From JAWOJB01 sp046484325 (lineage in GTDB: Bacteria > Actinomycetota > Acidimicrobiia > Spongiisociales > ZC4RG35), in assembly GCA_046484325.1 (NCBI GenBank), contig JAWOJB010000029.1, positions 1-15,832 on the forward strand: a stretch of DNA of 15,832 nt, in the 5' to 3' direction. Under the pieces are notes generated by a model. That model was given only the letters and a program-made list of their open reading frames with translations. It did not search any database and was not told the origin of the DNA. The position numbers were made by a program, and so were the translations under genes. Position 1 is the first letter of the stretch. Each line of letters opens with the position of its first letter. Positions 1 to 6,086 of the stretch are shown in pieces.

Positions 1-1471
1 GTCGGCGTCCGAGCACTCGGCAGGGCCGGACCCGACGCTCCAACACGAGCTGGCCGACTCGCTTGGGGCCGCCATCGCCCGGGCCGAAGCCCTCCACGCC
101 CACGAGCAGATCCTCTCGCTGGTGGAGACCGCCCTGCCGGTGATGCCCCACGACGTGGCGGCCGAGCTTCGGGAGAAGGCGGCGCTAGCCGCCCTCCGCC
201 TCGGTGACCCCGACACCGCCGGCGTCCACGTCGAGGCGCTGATGACCCTGGCGGAGGCATCCGGCGAACCGGCCCTGCTCCACCGGGCCGTCGCCGTTGC
301 CGGCAAGGTCGCCAACGAGAACCGCCAGGCCGACCGGGCCGCCGCCGTCCTCGAACCCCACATTGCTCGGTTCCCCGACCTCGCCTCCGACCCCAACCTG
401 GCCCGGGCCGCCGTGTACCTGGCCCGGGCACGATTGCTGCTCGGCGACGATCGGGAGGCCGCCGAGCTGGCCGACACCGCCCTCGGGGCAGTCGAGCAGT
501 TGGGGATGCTGGAGGAGATCGCCGACGCCATGGTGACCCTGGGGACGGCGCTTGCGCGCAGCCGCATCCACCAGGGGATGGCGCTGCTCCGGGGGGCGGT
601 CGAGCTGTGCCGGCGCCACGACCTGATGGACACCAAGCTGCGCGGGCTCATCAACATCGGCTACGCCTCATTCGACCTGGAGGAGACGGCCAGGGCCACC
701 CGGGAGGCGTTCGAGGAGTCGAAGCGGGTGGGCGACCGCAGCCATGCCGACTTCGTCGCCGGCAACCTGATCGGGCTGTCGTTCTACCTGCTCGACCTCG
801 ACACGATCGAGACGCTGGTAACCGACCCGCTGCTCGGGACCACCGCAACCAACCGACTGGGACGGCTGATCTCCTCGACGGGGCTGCGGAGGTGGCAGGG
901 GAACGACGAAGAGGCACACCGGTTGCTCGCCGAGGCCCGCGCCCTCGCCGCCGACATCAGCGACGCCCAGGCTCTCCAGGACCTGGAGCGAGTGGAGGCG
1001 AGGATGGCGTTCTTCGACGGCGATTACCGGGCCGTGTTCGAGGTGGGCCGGCGCCACTTCTCCGAGTCGCCCTTCGCCCCATCGCTCTCCGCCGCCATCG
1101 CCGTCGAAGGCGCCGTCTTCGACGGAGAGCCGCTGATCATCGAAGAAGCCCGCGACATGGTCGCAGGCCTTCCACCTGGCTCGCCGACAACGGCGGCGCT
1201 CGAACGGGCCAACGCGGTCCTGACGCTCGTATCGGGCGACCACGGTGAGGCCATCCGCCTCGCCGACGACTCGATCGAGCGGCTCGCCGAGCAGGGGCTG
1301 GGCTGGGACGAGTACGCCACCGCGGCTGCGATGGCCCGCCACCTCCCCGACGGGCCCGGCCGGGACCGCTACCTCGAGCGTGCCCGCCGGATCGCCGAAG
1401 GGGCGAACGCCAACGGTCTCGTCGCCTGGCTCGACCGGCTGCCCTCGGGCCCCCCGACCACCGTTGATTGA
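1..1471 (+). CDS. Helical-repeat (TPR-like) regulator, C-terminal part
   Basis: The reading frame is open from base 2 to a TGA at 1469-1471, so the true start lies outside the window; the GTG at 122 is probably internal because the residues before it continue the same helical pattern. The visible ~490 residues are Ala/Leu/Glu/Arg-rich paired helices with repeated A-L-A-x-x-x-G-type patterns, as in TPR arrays. There is no signal peptide or membrane segment. In actinobacteria this composition is typical of the C-terminal region of large ATPase regulators (adenylate-cyclase/AAA-TPR or MalT/LuxR-like), where the repeats sense ligands or partners. That assignment is inferred, because neither an ATPase domain nor a DNA-binding domain is inside the window. 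The last codons and the stop lie in the left arm of an inverted repeat (1464-1510). Confidence 0.6.
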   Translation, partial: SASEHSAGPDPTLQHELADSLGAAIARAEALHAHEQILSLVETALPVMPHDVAAELREKAALAALRLGDPDTAGVHVEALMTLAEASGEPALLHRAVAVAGKVANENRQADRAAAVLEPHIARFPDLASDPNLARAAVYLARARLLLGDDREAAELADTALGAVEQLGMLEEIADAMVTLGTALARSRIHQGMALLRGAVELCRRHDLMDTKLRGLINIGYASFDLEETARATREAFEESKRVGDRSHADFVAGNLIGLSFYLLDLDTIETLVTDPLLGTTATNRLGRLISSTGLRRWQGNDEEAHRLLAEARALAADISDAQALQDLERVEARMAFFDGDYRAVFEVGRRHFSESPFAPSLSAAIAVEGAVFDGEPLIIEEARDMVAGLPPGSPTTAALERANAVLTLVSGDHGEAIRLADDSIERLAEQGLGWDEYATAAAMARHLPDGPGRDRYLERARRIAEGANANGLVAWLDRLPSGPPTTVD

Positions 1472-1510
1472 GCAACGGTATGGGCCAGGGCGTCATGGTT
1501 GCTCAATGAA
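1464..1510. repeat. 47-bp inverted-repeat element, copy 1
   Basis: The left arm is 1464-1476 (TTGATTGAGCAAC) and the right arm is 1498-1510 (GTTGCTCAATGAA), separated by 21 nt. The innermost 10 bp of each arm pair perfectly. The right arm is identical to that of the second copy at 2185-2197, and the left arm differs from the second copy at one base. The arm contains the stop codon of the upstream gene, and the right arm contains an ATG (1506) in frame with the Nudix gene. It could act as a terminator hairpin, a mobile palindromic repeat or a protein-binding site. No T-run follows it. Confidence 0.75.
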
Positions 1511-1582
1511 CCGGGCGCCCGTGCGGCGCGAGGGTCTCAGCCGGGCCGGTGTCGGGGGCCGCGGCCCATCCAGGGCTCCCCG

Positions 1583-1588
1583 TACCAT
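1583..1588 (+). promoter_or_regulatory. Candidate -10 box (TACCAT) for the Nudix gene
   Basis: TACCAT fits TANNNT and ends 7 nt before the GTG at 1596, the spacing expected if transcription begins at the start codon (leaderless). No clear -35 box or ribosome binding site is visible. Confidence 0.3.
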
Positions 1589-1595
1589 CCGTTCG

Positions 1596-2078
1596 GTGAG
1601 TGATGGCCTGCGACTGCGGAGAGGCGTACGTGGCGTCGTCCTCGACCCGGATGACCGGGTCCTGCTCGTACAGTTCCGGTTCCCTCACACCGTGCTGTGG
1701 GCCGCTCCTGGTGGTGGCATCGAGCCCGGCGAAACCCCCCACGAGGCCCTCCGAAGGGAGCTGGTCGAGGAGGCGGGTCTGCGGACCGCCGAGATCGGGC
1801 CCGAGATCTGGACGAGGACACACCTGTTCCCGTTCATCGACGGCAGCCATGACGGCCAGCAAGAGCGCTTCTTCCTCGTGCGTACCGAGGCGTTCACGCT
1901 CGCGCCGGCCATCTCGTGGGAAGTTCTCCGACGGGAGTACGTCACAGCCATTCGCTGGTGGTCACTCGCCGACCTCCGAGACACCACCGAGACCCTGGCA
2001 CCACAACAACTCCCCGAGCTGGTGGCCCAGCTGATCAGAAACGGACCGCCGCCCGAGCAGATCGACGCCGGCGTGTGA
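1596..2078 (+). CDS. Nudix hydrolase (160 aa)
   Basis: This is a Nudix-fold pyrophosphohydrolase that would cleave a nucleoside diphosphate linked to another moiety; the substrate cannot be read from sequence. A complete Nudix box spans residues ~40-62: G40, E46, then R54-E55-L-x-E58-E59-x-G61, which carries the Mg2+-binding glutamates. The strand GVRGVVLDPDDRVLLVQF (residues 10-27) precedes it, as is usual in the family. I chose GTG 1596 because family similarity begins there and a TACCAT -10 sits 7 nt upstream. An in-frame ATG at 1506, inside the repeat arm, would add 30 Arg/Gly/Pro-rich residues that look non-conserved. Length is normal for a single-domain Nudix protein. The gene lies between two copies of a 47-bp inverted repeat. 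Confidence 0.9.
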   Translation: MSDGLRLRRGVRGVVLDPDDRVLLVQFRFPHTVLWAAPGGGIEPGETPHEALRRELVEEAGLRTAEIGPEIWTRTHLFPFIDGSHDGQQERFFLVRTEAFTLAPAISWEVLRREYVTAIRWWSLADLRDTTETLAPQQLPELVAQLIRNGPPPEQIDAGV

Positions 2079-2150
2079 GGGGTCGTGCCGAGCCGAAACC
2101 CTCACGGTCCTCACCGCGTAGCGTCTGTGAGCAGGCATCCGCGCCGATCG

Positions 2151-2197
2151 TTCATTGAGCAACGAGAAGGCCACAGCCCACTCGGTTGCTCAATGAA
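2151..2197. repeat. 47-bp inverted-repeat element, copy 2
   Basis: Arms 2151-2163 (TTCATTGAGCAAC) and 2185-2197 (GTTGCTCAATGAA) are perfect 13-bp complements around a 21-nt loop, the same loop length as copy 1, although the loop sequences match at only about 9 of 21 positions. GAG 2164-2166 can extend the stem with CTC 2181-2183 past one bulged base. It lies 72 nt after the Nudix stop and 3 nt beyond the stop of the IF-1-like gene on the other strand, so it could act as a terminator for both. Confidence 0.8.
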
Positions 2198-2200
2198 GCG

Positions 2201-2425
2201 TCAGCGGTGGCGCCAGACCACCCGGCCACGGGTGGGGTCGTAGGTCGAAACCTCGACCTCCACCACGTCGCCCGGGAGGATCCGGATCTTGCGGCCCCGG
2301 CGCATGCGCCCCGCGGCCTTGGCCGTCACCTCGAGCCCACTGTCGAGCTCGACCCGGAAGAAGGCATTCCGGTCCACCTTGCGGACCGTGCCGGACATAC
2401 GGACGTATTCGTCCTCGGATTTCAC
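2201..2425 (-). CDS. IF-1-like S1/OB-fold protein (74 aa)
   Basis: This protein resembles translation initiation factor IF-1, which binds the A site of the 30S subunit, and is nearly the usual IF-1 length (about 72 aa). Recognisable parts are V-R-K-V-D-R-N-A-F-F-R-V-E-L (IF-1: P-N-A-M-F-R-V-E-L), a G-R-M-R segment, K-I-R-I-L-P-G-D-V-V-E-V-E and Y-D-P-T-R-G-R-V-V-W-R. The central segment is diverged: the canonical G-H-K-V-L-A-H-I-S-G is replaced by G-L-E-V-T-A-K-A-A-G. With its location away from ribosomal-protein genes, this suggests a paralogue rather than the housekeeping infA. The start is GTG at 2425, overlapping the upstream RRM gene's stop as GTGA. There is no strong ribosome binding site, so translation is probably coupled to the upstream gene. 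It may instead be the only IF-1, moved from its usual locus. Confidence 0.82.
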   Translation of the reverse strand: MKSEDEYVRMSGTVRKVDRNAFFRVELDSGLEVTAKAAGRMRRGRKIRILPGDVVEVEVSTYDPTRGRVVWRHR

Positions 2426-2769
2426 CAGCGGCCGGAGGAGCGGCGCTGATCGCCGTATCCGCCGCCGCCGCTGCGGTTGCCGTACCCGCCGCCGCCGCCG
2501 CCACCGCTGCGACCGCCACCGCCACTGCTCGAGCGGGGCTTGGCCTGGTTGACGGTGAGCCGCCGGCCGTCGATGTCGCGGCCCTCCAGCTCCGAGATGG
2601 CCTTGCGGGCCGCCTCGTCGTCCATCTCAACGAACCCGAACCCGCGCGAACGGCCGGTGTCACGGTCGCTGATGACCTGTGCCGAGGTGACCTCGCCAAA
2701 CTCGGAGAACAGCGTGGTGAGCTGAGCCGAGTCGTACGAGAACGGCAGGTTGCCGACGTAGATGTTCAT
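2422..2769 (-). CDS. Single-RRM glycine-rich RNA-binding protein (115 aa)
   Basis: This is an RNA-binding protein of the bacterial Rbp type, with one RRM and a Gly-rich tail. RNP2 is I-Y-V-G-N-L at residues 3-8 and RNP1 is R-G-F-G-F-V-E-M at 42-49, carrying the aromatic residues that stack on RNA. The RRM ends near residue 78, followed by a low-complexity Gly/Ser/Arg/Tyr tail (~80-115). The ATG at 2769 is preceded by a good ribosome binding site (AGGAG at 2779-2775, 5 nt gap); the longer frame to 2871 has no such support. Family members in cyanobacteria are often cold-induced, with roles in RNA stability or structure. The TGA stop overlaps the GTG of the IF-1-like gene, so the two form one operon. 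A ~130-nt leader with two hairpins precedes it. Confidence 0.92.
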   Translation of the reverse strand: MNIYVGNLPFSYDSAQLTTLFSEFGEVTSAQVISDRDTGRSRGFGFVEMDDEAARKAISELEGRDIDGRRLTVNQAKPRSSSGGGGRSGGGGGGGYGNRSGGGGYGDQRRSSGRW

Positions 2770-2906
2770 AGATGCTCCTACTTCGCCGGAGGCGTCTGTT
2801 TTCCGCTCGGTCACCGCCTCCCCAGCCTGGGAAGGACCCTCGTGCGACGTTGCCTCCGACGGACGAAGCACCAGCCCGGGAGTAACCCGGGATCCGAACG
2901 GAACCG
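2770..2906 (-). promoter_or_regulatory. Structured 5' leader of the RRM/IF-1-like operon
   Basis: If transcription starts just after the -10 box at 2907-2912, the leader is about 130 nt. It holds a strong hairpin near its 5' end (CCCGGG 2886-2891 and 2875-2880, loop 5 nt) and a second one (GGAGGCG/CGCCTCC, 2815-2821 with 2788-2794, loop 20 nt) just upstream of the ribosome binding site at 2775-2779. Long structured leaders are known for cold-shock genes. A temperature-responsive role here is inference. Confidence 0.45.
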
Positions 2907-2921
2907 AGTGTAGCGGAACCG
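2899..2921 (-). promoter_or_regulatory. Promoter of the RRM/IF-1-like operon with flanking direct repeats
   Basis: On the minus strand a TACACT box (2912-2907) fits the -10 consensus. It is framed by two identical 8-mers, CGGAACCG on the plus strand, at 2899-2906 and 2914-2921, 15 bp apart start to start. This placement would suit an operator. No convincing -35 box is seen at the right distance. Confidence 0.35.
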
Positions 2922-3339
2922 CGTGGTTGGGAGAAGCCCGGAGGCGTCACGATCTGCGGACATCCGGGCGGCACCCCTCGCCATGGTCGGACGGACGAGA
3001 GGTACGTTCGTCTCGCACCACGCCGGCGACGCCCCATAGAGCGGCGTGACCGCGTACCGAGCCCCTCCACCGAAGACCGTCGAAGGTAGCCCGTCACGAC
3101 CTGCTGGAGAAGCGGGCGGACGGGCGGCCGAGACCGGTGTGGTCGGGCACGACCCCGGGATGCTCCAGCTGGCGATCGTCGCCGACGCCGGCTACTTCAC
3201 CCACACGGTCCCCGGGACCCCTCAGCTCAGGAGTCTTCGGCAGGTGATAGGCCGCGGACAGTCCCGACGGCCGCCCCCGACGATCGCCACCTTGTGCTGC
3301 GCCACCGGCCTCTTCTCGTGTCGGCGACGCTCGTCGTGG
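2922..3339. other. Region without a convincing gene
   Basis: No frame here has a plausible start, ribosome binding site and recognisable product. One plus-strand stretch, about 3150-3240, reads as H-D-P-G-M-L-Q-L-A-I-V-A-D-A-G-Y-F-T-H-T-V-P-G-T-P, which looks more protein-like than its surroundings. It then runs into low-complexity Arg/Pro sequence and antisense to the polymerase gene, so it may be a decayed coding remnant. No tRNA-like fold was recognised. Confidence 0.4.
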
Positions 3340-4236
3340 TCACCGCCGCCCGAAGCGGTCGAACGCCGACTCGAGGTCGATCCCGGCGTCGGCCGCGGCC
3401 TTGACGATCCGGTCGACCGGGAGCCGTTGGGATGTCCGGTCGATCTCGATCTCCAGCCGGTCACCCAGGTCGTCGAGGGTCCAGCGGCCAGGAGCGACCT
3501 CCCCCACCTCGTTCCAGCGCACCGGCACCGCCACCGGGGCGCCGGCCCGGGGACGAAGCGAGAAGGGCGCTACGACCGTGGCGGTCGGGCCGTTGCGGAG
3601 CCAGTCGACGAACACCCGGCCGTGCCGCTGCTTCTTGAGGAACTCGACAGTGAGCAGATCGGAGTGCCGCTGGGCGGCGAGCCCGGCCAGCGCCCGGGCG
3701 ACCGTCGAGACCTGCTCGGTGCCCGCCTCACCGTCCAGCGCCACCCACACGTGGAACCCCGACGATCCGGTGGCCAGCGGGAAGCCGCCGAGACCGAACT
3801 CGTCGAGCAACTCGCCAATCGCCAGGGTGGCGGCGCGAACCCCGTCGAGGTCGCCCTCCTCGGGGTCGAGGTCGATGACGAGCCAGTCGGGGCGGTCGGG
3901 ACGATCCGCAGTCGACGTCCACATGTGGAAGGTGACGGTCCCCTGGTTGGCGAGATACCCGAGATCCTCGGCCCGGTCAACGACCGGGTAGGTGGTCGTA
4001 CCCCCGTCCTGCTTGGGGACCTCGAAGCGGCGGATCGAGTCGGGGAAGTGCCCCGAGGCGTTCTTCTGCATGAACCCGCCCGCCTCGATGCCGTTGGGGA
4101 ATCGCTGGAGGGTGAGCGGACGGCCGGCCACGAACTCGATCATCCGCCCACCGACTCGCCGGTAGTGACCGACCAGATCGGCCTTCGTGTGACCGTCCGC
4201 CTCGAAGATCGGCTTGTCGGGGTTGGTGACCTCCAC
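3340..4236 (-). CDS. Stand-alone LigD-type polymerase domain (primase-polymerase, 298 aa)
   Basis: This is a member of the archaeo-eukaryotic primase superfamily, matching the PolDom of bacterial LigD, which fills gaps and adds nucleotides during non-homologous end joining. Visible features are an N-terminal T-N-P-D-K-P...T-K-A-D-L...Y-Y/H-Y-R-R block, R-P-L-T-L-Q-R-F-P-N-G (39-49), F-M-Q-K-N-A (55-60), the metal-binding motif V-I-D-L-D-P with D122 and D124, the nucleotide-binding S-S-G-F-H-V motif with H162, and V-F-V-D-W with D211 as the third acidic residue. The length equals a single PolDom; no ligase or 3'-phosphoesterase domain is fused, and no Ku gene is in the window. The GTG start at 4236 matches the family N-terminus; nearby ATGs are out of frame. 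It is divergent from the DUF2237 gene with 65 bp between starts. Confidence 0.93.
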   Translation of the reverse strand: MEVTNPDKPIFEADGHTKADLVGHYRRVGGRMIEFVAGRPLTLQRFPNGIEAGGFMQKNASGHFPDSIRRFEVPKQDGGTTTYPVVDRAEDLGYLANQGTVTFHMWTSTADRPDRPDWLVIDLDPEEGDLDGVRAATLAIGELLDEFGLGGFPLATGSSGFHVWVALDGEAGTEQVSTVARALAGLAAQRHSDLLTVEFLKKQRHGRVFVDWLRNGPTATVVAPFSLRPRAGAPVAVPVRWNEVGEVAPGRWTLDDLGDRLEIEIDRTSQRLPVDRIVKAAADAGIDLESAFDRFGRR

Positions 4237-4289
4237 GACCCCATCATTCCAGCTGGAACCCGATGGTGGTGGGCCCGCGTCGGCCCGGC

Positions 4290-4295
4290 GATAAT
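4290..4295 (+). promoter_or_regulatory. -10 box (GATAAT) of the DUF2237 gene, leaderless
   Basis: GATAAT matches TATAAT at five of six bases and lies 6 nt before the ATG at 4302, so the transcript would begin at or next to the start codon. No ribosome binding site is present. Confidence 0.55.
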
Positions 4296-4301
4296 CGCGT
4301 C

Positions 4302-4694
4302 ATGCCCGAACGCAACGTGCTCGGCGGTGAGATGGAACCGTGCGGGATCGACCCGCTGACCGGTTTCTTCCGGGACGGCTCGTGCACGACGTCACCCGAG
4401 GATCTCGGCAGCCACACGATCTGTGCGGTCGTCACGGCCGAGTTCCTCGAGCATCAGCGGCGGATCGGCAACGACCTCGTCACGCCGATGCCCATGTACC
4501 GCTTCCCCGGCCTGCGTCCGGGGGACCGCTGGTGCGTCACGGCCCGCAACTGGCTGCGGGCATACCAGGACGGCGCGGCGGCGCCGGTCGTGCTGGCCTC
4601 CACCCACGAGCGGGCTCTCGAGATCGTGCCCCTCGACGCCCTTCGGGACCATGCGGTGGACGTGCCTGACGATCCGGGCGCATTGAAATGGTGA
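4302..4694 (+). CDS. DUF2237 family protein (130 aa)
   Basis: The sequence matches the DUF2237 family closely along its length: N-V-L-G-G-E-M-E-P-C-G-I-D-P-L-T-G-F-F-R-D-G near the N-terminus, then T-S-P-E-D-L-G-S-H-T-I-C-A-V-V-T, F-P-G-L-R-P-G-D-R-W-C, and a C-terminal P-V-V-L-A-S-T-H-E-R-A-L-E. Conserved Cys, Asp and His residues suggest a metal or substrate site, but the biochemical role of the family is unknown to me. It is probably cytoplasmic, with no signal or membrane segment. I chose ATG 4302 because the conserved block starts right after it and a GATAAT -10 lies 6 nt upstream; a longer frame from 4263 has no support. The length is typical. It converges on the LysR gene, with hairpins between them. 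Confidence 0.93.
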   Translation: MPERNVLGGEMEPCGIDPLTGFFRDGSCTTSPEDLGSHTICAVVTAEFLEHQRRIGNDLVTPMPMYRFPGLRPGDRWCVTARNWLRAYQDGAAAPVVLASTHERALEIVPLDALRDHAVDVPDDPGALKW

Positions 4695-4716
4695 CCCCCC
4701 TACCCCCTGCCACTTC

Positions 4717-4737
4717 GTCCCCCACGAAGCGGGGGAC
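4717..4737. terminator. GC-rich hairpin between convergent genes (first)
   Basis: GTCCCCC (4717-4723) and GGGGGAC (4731-4737) form a perfect 7-bp stem with a 7-nt loop. An alternative overlapping hairpin, CTTCGT/ACGAAG, uses 4713-4718 and 4724-4729, so the two are mutually exclusive. It lies 22 nt past the DUF2237 stop and has no T-run. Confidence 0.55.
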
Positions 4738-4760
4738 AAACCAGCGACAGGGGAAGGGAC

Positions 4761-4782
4761 CCCCGCAGCGTCAGCTGTGGGG
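4761..4782. terminator. GC-rich hairpin between convergent genes (second)
   Basis: CCCCGCAGC (4761-4769) pairs with GCTGTGGGG (4774-4782) through 9 bp including one G-T pair, with a 4-nt loop. It sits 20 nt past the LysR stop on the minus strand, so it is best placed to terminate that gene; with the first hairpin it makes a two-way terminator region. Confidence 0.55.
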
Positions 4783-4802
4783 TGGGAGCCCGACTCGGGC
4801 CT

Positions 4803-5738
4803 TCACACCCGCACGGCGGCCACCGCGTCGGCACACACCTCCACCGCCAGCTCGACGAACCGCTCGACCACGGGTGCGGGGTTGGGACCGACCACGAGGC
4901 CCAGTTCGCGGGGCGGCAGGGGCGGCTCCAACCGGCTGATGCGGACGCCGGGGTCGTTGGGGTCGACCGCCAGCAGCGGCATGATCGCCACTCCCATGCC
5001 CGCCCGGACCATCGACTGCACTGCCGCGTTGTCGGCGGTGCGAAAGACGTAGTCCGGGGTGATCCCGAAGGCGGTGAGCCCGGCATCGATCTTCCGCTGG
5101 CAGAAGTCCCTGGCCGGCTGGCCGACCATCGGGACCGAGCCGAGCTCGTCGAGGTTGACGACACCCGAGTCGCCATGGTCGAGGGGCACGATGGCGACGT
5201 ACGGATCCCGGGACAGGTCGACGAACCGCAACTCCGAGGCGACCGGCATCGACACGGCGAAGCTGATGTCGAGCTCCCCGGACGCCACCTTGGCGACGAG
5301 CCGCTGCTCGTCGTTGTCCTCGAAGGGCCGGACGTCGACGCCGGGCGACTCCTGGCGCAGCCTTCGGACCACCTCCGGCACCACCTTCACCGCCACCGAC
5401 TGGAACACGCCGACGTCGATCCGTCCCGTCGTCCCGGCCTTGAAGGCGACAAAGTCCCGCTCGATCGCATCCACCCGGTCGAGGATGTGCTGGGCATGCT
5501 CGAGCAGGAGGCGGCCGGCAGCCGTGAGCCGGACCGGACGGGGGCCGCCGGGGCGTTCGAACAGCCGCTCCTCGACGATTCGCTCGAGCGCGGCGATCTG
5601 CTGGGACACCGCCGACTGGGTGTAGCCGAGCAGGCCGGCAGCCCGGCCGAAGGTCCCCTCGGTGGCGACCGCCCGGAGTGCCTCGAGGTGACGGAGATCG
5701 AGGCCGTCGAGCCGAACCGTGCCATCGGTGACGGTCAT
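4803..5738 (-). CDS. LysR-family transcriptional regulator (311 aa)
   Basis: The N-terminal winged helix-turn-helix is clear: L-R-H-L-E-A-L-R-A-V-A at ~15-25, G-T-F-G-R-A-A-G-L-L-G-Y-T-Q-S-A-V-S-Q-Q-I at ~28-48 and the wing R-P-V-R-L-T-A-A-G at ~67-75. A linker helix follows, then the two-lobed substrate-binding domain from ~97 (G-R-I-D-V-G-V-F-Q-S...). Such proteins bind DNA as tetramers and respond to a small molecule; the ligand is unknown. The ATG at 5738 is preferred because it has a TATCAT box 6 nt upstream; an in-frame GTG-type extension to 5771 would run through this promoter. It is divergent from a small unknown gene (5838), the usual LysR arrangement with a target gene. Confidence 0.93.
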   Translation of the reverse strand: MTVTDGTVRLDGLDLRHLEALRAVATEGTFGRAAGLLGYTQSAVSQQIAALERIVEERLFERPGGPRPVRLTAAGRLLLEHAQHILDRVDAIERDFVAFKAGTTGRIDVGVFQSVAVKVVPEVVRRLRQESPGVDVRPFEDNDEQRLVAKVASGELDISFAVSMPVASELRFVDLSRDPYVAIVPLDHGDSGVVNLDELGSVPMVGQPARDFCQRKIDAGLTAFGITPDYVFRTADNAAVQSMVRAGMGVAIMPLLAVDPNDPGVRISRLEPPLPPRELGLVVGPNPAPVVERFVELAVEVCADAVAAVRV

Positions 5739-5744
5739 CACACG

Positions 5745-5750
5745 ATGATA
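5745..5750 (-). promoter_or_regulatory. -10 box (TATCAT) of the LysR gene, leaderless
   Basis: Read on the minus strand, TATCAT ends 6 nt before the ATG at 5738. The 5739-5837 gap also carries the divergent promoter of the small gene, so regulator binding there could control both. Confidence 0.5.
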
Positions 5751-5807
5751 AGCCCGACTGATCGACACCACAAGGGACTATCGCTATTCAAGATGCTCTC
5801 GGGCGCG

Positions 5808-5813
5808 TAGGTT
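5808..5813 (+). promoter_or_regulatory. Candidate -10 box (TAGGTT) of the small gene
   Basis: TAGGTT fits TANNNT and would give a leader of about 18 nt containing the ribosome binding site at 5824-5829. The -35 region is weak (TTCAAG at 5787-5792, 15-nt spacer), consistent with activator dependence. Confidence 0.35.
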
Positions 5814-5837
5814 GCGCTCCAGGAAGGAGCACATCCC

Positions 5838-6086
5838 ATGCACAACTACCTCGAACTCCTCGATCAACTCGAGCATCGAATCGCCGTCGACGGGCTCCAC
5901 GCCCACGACCCGGCGCTGGCAGCGCTGGCCGACGTCCTCGTTCGGACCGGAACGTTGCCGACCCTTGCCGGCATCCTGGCCGACCCCGATCAGCCCGAGG
6001 TGGCCCGGATGCGCGCCCTGGCCAGGGCCATGGCCACGCTCCGGTCGTCCCGGGTGTCACCCACCGTCCCGGCGTTGGTCGCCTGA
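5838..6086 (+). CDS. Small helical protein of unknown function (82 aa)
   Basis: I do not recognise this family. The protein is predicted to be mostly helical, rich in Ala and Leu, with an acidic N-terminal helix (Y-L-E-L-L-D-Q-L-E-H-R) and a more basic C-terminal helix (V-A-R-M-R-A-L-A-R-A-M-A-T-L-R). There is no signal peptide, membrane segment or cysteine. The ATG at 5838 has a strong ribosome binding site, AAGGAG at 5824-5829 with an 8-nt gap, which argues for a real gene. It is transcribed divergently from the LysR regulator 99 bp away, so it may be that regulator's target. The TGA stop is in the left arm of a hairpin shared with the convergent lipoprotein gene. Confidence 0.75.
   Translation: MHNYLELLDQLEHRIAVDGLHAHDPALAALADVLVRTGTLPTLAGILADPDQPEVARMRALARAMATLRSSRVSPTVPALVA

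Noticed and set aside
1464..2197. Integron-type attC sites flanking the Nudix gene as a cassette
   Set aside because: The AAC...GTT topology is right, but the arms (GAGCAAC, GTTGCTC) do not fit the RYYYAAC / GTTRRRY core sites, the sites are short, and no integrase is present.
1464..2197. CRISPR-like repeat
   Set aside because: Only two copies, ~690 bp apart with a gene between them, and no regular spacer series or cas gene.
3207..3219. GGTCCC-C-GGGACC palindrome
   Set aside because: Short GC palindromes like this are expected by chance at this GC content, and nothing nearby gives it a role.
3046..4359. Long plus-strand open frame of 437 codons
   Set aside because: Over most of its length it is antisense to the well-supported LigD-type polymerase gene and has low-complexity, family-less sequence; such frames are common in high-GC DNA.
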